From the NCBI GenBank assembly GCA_007845485.1, contig SDRW01000001.1, forward strand, positions 248,001-312,000: DNA of 64,000 nt, in the 5' to 3' direction. This document shows positions 54,301-60,433 of this stretch, one piece after another (the first letter of the stretch is position 1; the number at the start of each line of letters is the position of its first letter). The stretch comes from TM7 phylum sp. oral taxon 348 (GTDB lineage: Bacteria; Patescibacteriota; Saccharimonadia; Saccharimonadales; Saccharimonadaceae). The notes under the pieces are model-generated. The model did no database searches and had not been told where the DNA came from. It saw nothing but the letters and a program-made list of their open reading frames with translations. The translations under genes were made by a program, and so were the position numbers.

Positions 54301-54666
54301 CTTAATACTAAAAGCAAAAGCCCACCTGTCTTTTGCTGCATCATAGCTAGCCCCTATATACCATCCAAGTTGTGTAGTCGGCGAGACTGGGTAGGTCTGA
54401 GAATCGACCTTTCCGTCACCTCCGCCCGAAGGACCTGTATTTGATTGAAGATTAGGACAAATCTTTAGTTCACATAAACGCTTAGCATAGCATTCAAATT
54501 CTTTCTCCTGGCTCCTATTCGACAAAGTTGAGAGATAGTATTCAAGTTGAGCTCTGTCTATGGATTTGTTTTCAGACATTATTGTATCTGAGAACTGCTT
54601 AGGTCTTCTTGATTTTAGAAATTGCTTTGGAGAGAGATAATTTCCTTGTTTTTCTGATTTCGACAT
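51394..54666 (-). CDS. large protein with PD-(D/E)XK-like N-terminus and helical repeats, candidate defence factor
   Basis: 1090 residues, no membrane or signal segments. Residues ~50-180 look like a restriction-endonuclease-type fold: Glu56 in an early helix (EKEFECYAKRLCEL), Asp84/Asp88 in GGGDGKVDSQTYP, then WAFAFSIKKDWR with Lys122/Lys123, where the usual E/Q before xK is Ser120. The following ~550 residues are helical with TPR-like stretches (for example RALYMMGVAYKNVGLYWAAR). The last ~300 residues are a separate alpha/beta region. Nuclease plus repeat scaffold suggests a sensor-effector, as in single-gene anti-phage systems, but no named system is recognised. A TATAAT box ends seven bases before the ATG. 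AT-rich island with its own promoter. Confidence 0.7.
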   Translation of the reverse strand: MSKSEKQGNYLSPKQFLKSRRPKQFSDTIMSENKSIDRAQLEYYLSTLSNRSQEKEFECYAKRLCELKICPNLQSNTGPSGGGDGKVDSQTYPVSPTTQLGWYIGASYDAAKDRWAFAFSIKKDWRAKLKSDIKKIAETGRGYKVAYFVTNQYVPSKKRSDLEDELSNKYSISIRILDATWLLDETFKNNYQQIAIDELGIPTSKQSLINKGDLDTKRVKMLEDYDKQIEEEISKDKITKNTLDLSIKAAILSRQLELPRHEIDGRFSRATRLANYVGDEFSRFEAAYQHAWTAFWWFEDFKEFKSLFLIAEKEVLSTNNVYNLEKLVNLWFLLTTIREHDKRLVPKVFYDQHTNKLKNKLTDILKDTSNMTAPLYAKSLLLLVDLKEKAIAGDDELGRVLTDMEQVVKESQNLIGFPLRPLIGVLTELSDFLDDYPEYEQLFTTMSKIVSRRDGELANANMALLRGSKQLQSGKNYEAIKTLGGVLRNIHKYESKDDAIRALYMMGVAYKNVGLYWAARGSFLSAGSLATNDFWNYREVTLEQMSCYEELKRLELKLGRLPHLLEWNRIDLYTKSILVSQGEDQNKFDEAAMVFDLMLGVVFLRMDSNEIKKYQSLPDTLLSNGLEHSRIALLHALGRDDELPNDFADIVPVEDREKYFKGWAAQYSSEHHPEVLDDLEDDEICLFSNILGCTVNVTTKRQENCLELAESLLAAMESILATSTLYNAISTEQFAQVNITFSSQQNELVTYSVIDNDDRPTVNVVCGKFNPHRLGSTEQSEIKDSIFKINAELITRIIMFKDFKRELKAILEEGGTDRALSFTSTFVRLGNVLGLKPKHKTSDWIKNQKEYTLNQPKGYRGIVALPEDSSPIIKEQPSSSRGLYDNIKHTDIRTVSVIREQLWNDAQWEGAGFATSPDQPPILMFLFKNAENGKKIFSAWIERFSNIDKEDDLRITIVRGIDKKNPFYYRIGVGANIKKELSPARLVGTIVRSNMMTPTNSDNLDRFLADYKKYGCFWIVPAAFNKSGKPDMYQPLSILKEKVVIRDAWEIGINDLDSSLIRQGDNPIIPKSEIEEAPVIELIQSRMIAE

Positions 54667-54672
54667 ATTCTG

Positions 54673-54678
54673 ATTATA
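54673..54678 (-). promoter_or_regulatory. -10 box of the 1090-residue gene, leaderless arrangement
   Basis: TATAAT on the minus strand; six bases (CAGAAT) separate it from the ATG at 54666. An AGGA lies upstream of the hexamer and so outside the predicted transcript. Confidence 0.6.
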
Positions 54679-54834
54679 TCCTTTTTAAGTCTGAGCTGCC
54701 AGAGATAAAAAAGGCACTATTTTGAGACTCAATGATACCGCTGTTTATAGTAAATAGTTTGCTGAATGTAGTAATCTGAACAAAAGATGTTTCTACTGAT
54801 AATGTTAGAGACTCGGACTTATCTGACAATTAGT

Positions 54835-55194
54835 TCATCCCACATCAACCCGAAAAATCGTAAAGTCAGTCTTATTATCATAAGTGTCAATCTTTTCAAT
54901 CTGCTTCATTTTGGCAATTACGCGGTAGGTAATTGGTAAACATACGACTTCCACCCCGGTCTTAAACAACCAGCCGATCAGAATATACACCAGCATGCCT
55001 GTACCCTGAATAATACCACCAAAAGCTACCAAGGCAAACACTACAGTGTCGAAAAATTCGCCGACAAACGCCGCCCAAATCGCCCGCCTCGTATATTTAT
55101 AGCCGTAAATTTCCGTCAAGACGTCACCCAAGATATAAGCAAGCGGAAATAATACCGCGCCGCCGTCGGTAGCAATAAAACTGCCCGCAGCTAC
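54835..55194 (-). pseudogene. truncated queuosine precursor transporter (YhhQ/VUT family)
   Basis: The open frame contains GAVLFPLAYILGDVLTEIYG, the hallmark of YhhQ/QPTR, and the family's C-terminal half (AFVGEFFDTVVFALVAFGGI, then ITYRVIAKMKQIEKIDTYD). An in-frame stop lies upstream of residue 1 of this piece. Between YGYKYTRR and AIWAAFVGE about 70 residues normally present (two membrane helices) are missing. Without the N-terminus and the central helices, transport is unlikely. A translated protein could start at 55131, but I read this as a decayed gene. Confidence 0.7.
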
Positions 55195-55231
55195 TTATAA
55201 AGTGCGACGCTTCATCATACCCAGCATTAGT

Positions 55232-55720
55232 TTACCCTAATTTGATCGATTCATAATTATTAAGAATGCGTAGAGACTTTTTTAGATATGGTAATTCTTG
55301 ATCGTCGCTGCCATTTTCTTTTTCTACAAGATTTATATTGTCTTCGTTGACCCATAAAAGGCCTGAGTGGTCTTCTGGGTTGATTGTCGGCTCTGAGCCC
55401 TCTTTAGCTTGTGCAAAATACAAGAGCTCAATTGAATGCGAGCCTTTTATTTCATTTATGTACGTAAAAGCTGCGAACAAACTACCTATCGTCACATCAA
55501 ATCCAAGCTCCTCTAGCAACTCTCGCTTAAGACCATCCTCTGGGTTCTCACCATAATCAATATGGCCCCCAGGTAGTTCGTATTTACCTGGTAAAAATTT
55601 TTTAGTCGCTGCTCGCTTTGCCACAAGAATAGATGGCTTGCCGTTTATAAATTTGTTGACTACCGCACAGGCAGTTATTACTTGTTGTCCGTAGGCTGCT
55701 ATTGCGCTATCCTGGCTCAT
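55232..55720 (-). CDS. NUDIX hydrolase (paralogue of the 17-kb gene)
   Basis: 162 residues with Nudix box GHIDYGENPEDGLKRELLEE followed by LG. Start QQVITACAVVNKFINGKPSI and KRAATKKFLPGKYELPGG align directly with the gene at 16863-17345, and both end in a similar QxLxxLKxxLxxL segment. The two look like a duplicated pair that diverged. Substrate unknown. A TATAAT about 30 bases upstream; AGAG just before the ATG may serve as ribosome-binding site. Confidence 0.9.
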   Translation of the reverse strand: MSQDSAIAAYGQQVITACAVVNKFINGKPSILVAKRAATKKFLPGKYELPGGHIDYGENPEDGLKRELLEELGFDVTIGSLFAAFTYINEIKGSHSIELLYFAQAKEGSEPTINPEDHSGLLWVNEDNINLVEKENGSDDQELPYLKKSLRILNNYESIKLG

Positions 55721-55876
55721 ACTCTAAATACTTACTTTCATGACAAAATTATATCACACGATAGACTTAATCTTCAGGCTCGTATTTGCTTAGTGCTCTC
55801 TTAATAATTTAAGTTTTACTGGTATGCATTCTAAATGCAAGCCAGTCTAGCCTACTAAGAGTATCGCTCCATACTC

Positions 55877-56113
55877 TCACCAGCTGGAATTTTCCGCGCC
55901 AAAAAATAACGACAACAAGCAAAGTAAAGTCACACCAGTAACAACTATACCAGCACGCATCTAATAAGTATTAACGAATAATTCACCTAGCCACGCATTC
56001 TTTATTAGCCAGTAAAACATAATTACACCAGAAAAAGAACTAAATGTTAACAGTCGAAAACCTACAAAACGGCAAATTGCGGTTATAACAACTTGATTAT
56101 ACAATAGGTCATA
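55877..56113 (-). pseudogene. possible decayed membrane-protein fragment in a 425-base gap
   Basis: The gap 55721-56145 has no intact gene. On the minus strand one frame reads as hydrophobic protein: QVVITAICRFVGFRLLTFSS and VIMFYWLIKNAWLGELF, a TAG at 55961, then MRAGIVVTGVTLLCLLSLFF and another stop at 55877. Two helices broken by stops suggest a decayed membrane protein. No family recognised, and chance cannot be excluded in AT-rich DNA. Confidence 0.3.
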
Positions 56114-56130
56114 GCCTTATTTCATATTAG

Positions 56131-56139
56131 TGCTATACT
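56131..56139 (+). promoter_or_regulatory. extended -10 promoter of the NodB gene, leaderless arrangement
   Basis: TGC then TATACT (56134-56139); the ATG at 56146 is seven bases after the hexamer. Confidence 0.65.
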
Positions 56140-56145
56140 AAAAGT

Positions 56146-57648
56146 ATGCCTGCAAGAGGATCGCGGACAAAATTAATTAGAAAAAAACAGTCTAAACCAG
56201 AAGTGTGTATAAGTAAAAAACGAATAGTTGTTCGCTTTATTATATTATTTTTTATTGTAATTGCAGCTGGGCTACTAATTTTTGTTCATTTACAATTTAA
56301 TCAGCAGCTAATGCGCCAGCCAACCCCTCTGTCAGATGAAAAATATTATTTTACAGATTCACGCTATTCTGAAATCAGATCAAAATTCGTGATACGCCAA
56401 ACTAGTCGTGAAAAAGTTTCAATTGAATATCCTATAACTAAAAATAACAAAATCAATAAAACTATAGCTCAAGTAATTACCCGTGCTGATAGGGATTTTC
56501 GCTATACCGCTACTAATGTATTAACTTTCAATCAACCTATGACTGAAACAATTAGTTATCAGATTACACACAATAATCCAGCTGCTTTATCAATTATTGT
56601 TAACATAAAGCAAGATATGCACGGCGCGCATCCGGTGTCGCTGACGCATTTTTGGACGTTTGATAAAAAATCTGGCGAGGTGATTAGCTTAAATGATTTG
56701 ACCGAGCAATCAGAGAAAGCGACCAGGGAAATCGTGGCAGCTGCCCGAAATAATATCAATGAGACCATCAAGCAGCGCCAGCAGGCAGAGCTGGATCTTA
56801 ATGAAACGATTACCCAAGAAACGCTATCGAATTTCGTTATTACCGATGGCGGCAATAGTCTAGCTTGGCCGATTGGACAGGCGTCGCTCTTGCCATCAGC
56901 CTACGGCGAAATGACAATCAAAGTGCCGATCGCCGCCGTTGCCAAATATCTGCAAAATCCGACAGCCCGAAAACTAGCTAATATCCCCAAGCCGCCCGAG
57001 CCAAAACCAAAGCCAGAACCAACACCAGCGCCCGCTACGCCAGCACCTGCACCGACCACCGGCAATAAAGTGATTGCGTTGACGTTTGATGACGGACCGG
57101 GGCCACACACCGCACACTTGCTGGATATTTTGGATCAATACGGAGCGAAAGCGACGTTCTTCTTGATCGGTAGCAAGGTTTCTGGGCAAGCCAGTATCGT
57201 ACGCAGCATCCAGGCGCGCGGCCATCAACTGGGCAACCACTCGTGGTCGCACCCAGAGCTGCCCAAGTTACCGGTTGACCAAATTGCCAGCGAAATTGAC
57301 CGTACCAATGACGCCATCAAGCAAGCCACCGGCGTCACACCGGCTATTTTGCGCCCGCCCTACGGCGCGGTCAACGGCGTTGTCTTGGAGCAGCTTCGCC
57401 TGCGCGGCATGTCGTCAATCTTATGGTCGGTCGACACGCGGGACTGGGCCGACCGCAACAGCGACATCGTCTGCTCGCGCGCCGTCGCTGGCGCTCAACC
57501 CGGAGCCATCATCCTGATGCACGACATTCACCAAACATCAGTCGGTGCCGTGCCGTGTATCCTTAGCGCGCTGAAACAGCAGGGGTATTCGTTTGTGACC
57601 GTGAAAGGATTACTCGGCAATACCACACCGGGAGTTGGATATCCGTAG
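56146..57648 (+). CDS. membrane-anchored polysaccharide deacetylase (NodB/CE4)
   Basis: 500 residues. A basic N-terminus, one membrane anchor (RFIILFFIVIAAGLLIFVHL), a DUF3298/RsiV-like domain (about 60-270), a Pro-rich linker (PKPEPTPAPATPAPAPT) and a CE4 catalytic domain. The motifs are TFDDGPGPHT with Asp315/Asp316, metal ligands His365 and His369 in GNHSWSHPEL, and the RPPYG motif. It removes acetyl groups from peptidoglycan or chitin-like glycans outside the cell, giving lysozyme resistance. The first third is AT-rich and the rest GC-rich, with a sharp border near 56620. DUF3298-NodB fusions like PgdA are known. Confidence 0.92.
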   Translation: MPARGSRTKLIRKKQSKPEVCISKKRIVVRFIILFFIVIAAGLLIFVHLQFNQQLMRQPTPLSDEKYYFTDSRYSEIRSKFVIRQTSREKVSIEYPITKNNKINKTIAQVITRADRDFRYTATNVLTFNQPMTETISYQITHNNPAALSIIVNIKQDMHGAHPVSLTHFWTFDKKSGEVISLNDLTEQSEKATREIVAAARNNINETIKQRQQAELDLNETITQETLSNFVITDGGNSLAWPIGQASLLPSAYGEMTIKVPIAAVAKYLQNPTARKLANIPKPPEPKPKPEPTPAPATPAPAPTTGNKVIALTFDDGPGPHTAHLLDILDQYGAKATFFLIGSKVSGQASIVRSIQARGHQLGNHSWSHPELPKLPVDQIASEIDRTNDAIKQATGVTPAILRPPYGAVNGVVLEQLRLRGMSSILWSVDTRDWADRNSDIVCSRAVAGAQPGAIILMHDIHQTSVGAVPCILSALKQQGYSFVTVKGLLGNTTPGVGYP

Positions 57649-57685
57649 AATTATAGCTAGGTGTTACGGGTGCTCGTCATAACGA

Positions 57686-57916
57686 CTATCCTGCCTTATC
57701 TATCTCAAACACCTTATATTTTGAAGCCGCGCCGCGCACCAATTTTATCTTTGACGGCGCCACGCCAAAATGCTTCGCCAACAGTTTCACTGCCGCCGCG
57801 TTCGCCCGCCCCTCAATAGCTGGCGCCTTAGTATAAACCGTCAGCGAACCGTCATCATCCGCCATCACTTCTTCGCGGTGGCGAGAGTTGGGCTTGAGAT
57901 GGACGGAGATTTTCAT
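57686..57916 (-). CDS. DUF167 (YggU) family protein
   Basis: 76 residues: MKISVHLKPNSRHREEVMAD, SLTVYTKAPAIEGRANAAAV and KLLAKHFGVAPSKIKLVRGA carry the whole DUF167 pattern (V-x-PxxxK/R ... A-P-xEGxAN ... SxVxLxxGxxSR). Function unknown; widely conserved. GC-rich and at the end of the NodB GC block. Confidence 0.9.
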   Translation of the reverse strand: MKISVHLKPNSRHREEVMADDDGSLTVYTKAPAIEGRANAAAVKLLAKHFGVAPSKIKLVRGAASKYKVFEIDKAG

Positions 57917-57966
57917 GATTCAATCAACTCTGCTTAAGGTTAGTACTATTGATTAATTTTTACCAT

Positions 57967-58983
57967 TTATTGATATAACTTATTAACGTCTTCTATCCTA
58001 GAATCTTGACGAATAATATTCATAATTTCAACTATAGTCTGAGCGTATACTTTTCCTGAATTATAAACTCCAACAACCCTTTTTATTTCCGCATTATCAT
58101 ACATATCACAATCATTTGTGCTTCTTAATATTCTAGCGGCAATCTTAATACTCTCAACGTCGGTGAGTGGTTTTTTTGATTTAACTTGTGCAATACCAAC
58201 CGTGAGTTCACACTTGAGAAATGTAACTATAGCGTTCTCTATTTTCCGAATTACTCGCGGCCTATTCATGTCCTCGTATACTAATATAGAATACAAAAGA
58301 AGCTTATTACATGACTCATCTCTGCAAAATAAATCTATAGATTCATGGTAATTATCATAGATGTCGCCAAGTGCTCTGACAACATAGTTAGTAAAGGCTG
58401 TATTATTTTCATCTTCTGCAACATTATGACTACCGCCCATATTGGTTACACGAAAATAAAAAAGAACCAGCATAGCTACAATCATACTTGACCATAAATT
58501 ATCTAACAAATTATCAATTTTACTTGGTGCAATAATTGACAAATTGACCGCATTACTTATAAGTCCTATGGAAATCCCAGTGGAAATTACCAATAAAACG
58601 TTGGTAATATGGATTAGTCTCTCGCTAATAAACTTTCTCTTTTTAATTATCCCCCAAGTGTCCCTAAATAATAATGAGACTATTGCTGCCCCAAATGCGC
58701 ACAACCAAGGTTGATTAACCTTAAAATAACGCTGTGCTATAGATACTACCAAAAGAACTATAACAGCCACCGGAAGCGTTCGAAATAGAAAATAATTGAC
58801 CCATTTCCTGCGCCCGTAGCTAACAAATTGCCGAACCGATAGATAGTTAGATAAGAAAGATACATACGATATAGGGTTATTGCTATTAAGAGAGTCCTTA
58901 TATTTCACCAACTGAAAAAATGCCTCAATAAGAAATCCTCCTGCTATAGCTATGGATATTTGTGCAATATTTTCCGCAGTCAT
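57967..58983 (-). CDS. multi-TM membrane protein with C-terminal helical domain, unknown
   Basis: 338 residues. Helices: IAQISIAIAGGFLIEAFFQL, FLFRTLPVAVIVLLVVSIAQ, PWLCAFGAAIVSLLF, ITNVLLVISTGISIGLI, and SSMIVAMLVLFYFRV. A ~140-residue soluble C-terminus follows, with IENAIVTFLKCELTVGIAQV and DVESIKIAARIL. The GIAQV stretch weakly recalls lysozyme-like folds, but no catalytic case can be made. Membrane helices plus a C-terminal soluble domain is a common effector layout in defence islands, and this gene borders one. Ribosome-binding site AGGTAGAG. AT-rich. Confidence 0.6.
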   Translation of the reverse strand: MTAENIAQISIAIAGGFLIEAFFQLVKYKDSLNSNNPISYVSFLSNYLSVRQFVSYGRRKWVNYFLFRTLPVAVIVLLVVSIAQRYFKVNQPWLCAFGAAIVSLLFRDTWGIIKKRKFISERLIHITNVLLVISTGISIGLISNAVNLSIIAPSKIDNLLDNLWSSMIVAMLVLFYFRVTNMGGSHNVAEDENNTAFTNYVVRALGDIYDNYHESIDLFCRDESCNKLLLYSILVYEDMNRPRVIRKIENAIVTFLKCELTVGIAQVKSKKPLTDVESIKIAARILRSTNDCDMYDNAEIKRVVGVYNSGKVYAQTIVEIMNIIRQDSRIEDVNKLYQ

Positions 58984-59010
58984 TTCTCTACCTAGTTTAT
59001 CATAATAACC

Positions 59011-59613
59011 CTAAAACGACATCGCCTCCAGCTCCCGCGGTAAAATCTCCTGCACTTCTACCGAACCTGCCACCAGATGGTAACCCTGCAACCGTTGCGG
59101 TAAATCACTTTCGGCATGGCGCCAGTCAACCGGGCGGTTTTCATCAAAATAATCCAACAATTCTGCGTTCAAAAAATGCTCGCGCGGCAGATCCACTGAG
59201 CCATCTTGATTGACGACCAGCGCTATCGATAAACCCGACGTCATGCCATCCTCATTTTTGGCATATGCTGCTGTCACCAGATGAACCAGCGGCTCAAATT
59301 TCAGCACCGACTGGTCGCTCGCCTCCACCTGCGCCTGGCCGCGCCGCGCTAACTGCTGATTGATTTTCGTTGTTAATTCCTCAAAGCTCGGCTTACCATC
59401 GCCCGCTCGGCAATAATCGCAACCGTCCGCTGCCTCGACATATTCCAGCAGCAAATCCATATCAACGTCAGTGTCTTTAATACCATGCTGCGACAATTGC
59501 TCCACCATTTCATGCAGCGCACCCAGCAAACTATAATCATTAGCATTCCTGGCGGCATCACCGATGCGGATGATGGAGCGAGCGATGGTAATAGGATTTT
59601 TAGACTTACTCAT
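59011..59613 (-). CDS. hypothetical protein of 200 residues
   Basis: Soluble, acidic. The N-terminal half is helical (ARSIIRIGDAARNANDYSLL, HEMVEQLSQHGI) with CDYC that might bind metal; the C-terminal half is beta-rich (IALVVNQDGSVDLPREHFL). No family recognised. GC-rich, unlike the adjacent membrane protein. A TACAAT box (59620-59625) ends seven bases before the ATG, though the intervening AGGTGT could also serve as a ribosome-binding site. Confidence 0.6.
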   Translation of the reverse strand: MSKSKNPITIARSIIRIGDAARNANDYSLLGALHEMVEQLSQHGIKDTDVDMDLLLEYVEAADGCDYCRAGDGKPSFEELTTKINQQLARRGQAQVEASDQSVLKFEPLVHLVTAAYAKNEDGMTSGLSIALVVNQDGSVDLPREHFLNAELLDYFDENRPVDWRHAESDLPQRLQGYHLVAGSVEVQEILPRELEAMSF

Positions 59614-59619
59614 ACACCT

Positions 59620-59625
59620 ATTGTA
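59620..59625 (-). promoter_or_regulatory. -10 box, leaderless arrangement
   Basis: TACAAT on the minus strand, six bases before the ATG at 59613. Confidence 0.5.
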
Positions 59626-59649
59626 CTCTGGTCTATCATAATTTATATA

Positions 59650-59814
59650 TCAATCCAACAAACTCGCTCCGCCACCAGCGTCATACGTCGCGCGTTTTTG
59701 ACTCCACTCGTTACCATAACGCTTGGCTTGTTCTAACACCATGTTAGTTGCCAACGCCTGCTGATCTGGCAAGTAGCCATATTTTGCCAACGTCTTTTTG
59801 ACGTTAACTTTCAA
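59650..59814 (-). CDS. 54-residue protein resembling the HsdR C-terminus (possibly a remnant)
   Basis: KKTLAKYGYLPDQQALATNM followed by VLEQAKRYGNEW is very like the extreme C-terminus of type I restriction HsdR subunits (xLLxKYGYPPDKQxxAxxxVLEQAE). A TTG at 59814 has AGGAG nine bases upstream, so it may be translated after the upstream membrane-protein gene. More likely it is what remains of an hsdR deleted from this island, but a standalone small protein co-expressed with Res cannot be excluded. Confidence 0.55.
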   Translation of the reverse strand: MKVNVKKTLAKYGYLPDQQALATNMVLEQAKRYGNEWSQKRATYDAGGGASLLD

Positions 59815-59830
59815 CAGTATTAACTCCTGT

Positions 59831-60433
59831 TTATAAATTGTTAGAGATCCTAACAACAAAGCAAAACAAAAATGCATACGCACCAGCAAATACTATATAG
59901 AGTAGCCATGGGCCATGTTTAAAAATTGCACTCCATAGTCTGGCTTTCTTTTGGTTTCTTGCTATTTCAGCGGCTATCCTATTGGTTGCTTTCTCTAATT
60001 CTGCATGGACATTTGAGATATCTTTTCTTGTATTAGCTTCGGGATTATGACCACGCAGAGCATCTTTTTCAAGTGTACGCATGTCACGTAGGCTATCCAG
60101 TCTTAGCTGATTAGTTTGATAATAACCATAGAGCCTTGTGGCTTGACGCAAAAACAACGATATGGCAATACAGACAACAAAAAGCATCATTGCAGCAATA
60201 AAACTACAATCAATATGTGCCTGGCCATTCTTTAATCCAATAAGAACACCAAGGAAAGTGAACATCACTGAAGCCGTACCGCCAGAGTATCTTGCAATCT
60301 GATCGAATATATCTATTTTTCCTTCTCGTATATCTTGACTTGATTCATTGAGCATATTTGTGTTATCATCAGCCTGTTTTTGAGCTTCTTTCAGTTGCTG
60401 ATCTTGCTTTTGATTTAGCTGTATTTTAATCAT
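59831..60433 (-). CDS. coiled-coil membrane protein in the Res operon
   Basis: 200 residues. N-terminal Gln/Asp-rich coiled coil (NQKQDQQLKEAQKQADDNTN), two adjacent helices (GTASVMFTFLGVLIGL, SFIAAMMLFVVCIAISLFL), a second cytoplasmic coiled coil (HAELEKATNRIAAEIARNQK) and a C-terminal helix (WLLYIVFAGAYAFLFCFVV). It overlaps the res gene by 8 bases, so it is co-translated with the restriction subunit. No family recognised; a membrane partner in a restriction operon is unusual. Confidence 0.65.
   Translation of the reverse strand: MIKIQLNQKQDQQLKEAQKQADDNTNMLNESSQDIREGKIDIFDQIARYSGGTASVMFTFLGVLIGLKNGQAHIDCSFIAAMMLFVVCIAISLFLRQATRLYGYYQTNQLRLDSLRDMRTLEKDALRGHNPEANTRKDISNVHAELEKATNRIAAEIARNQKKARLWSAIFKHGPWLLYIVFAGAYAFLFCFVVRISNNL

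Noticed and set aside
56974-57252. Antisense frames in the NodB gene
   Set aside because: Produced by the Pro/Ala-rich linker codons read backwards; low-complexity and no start signals.
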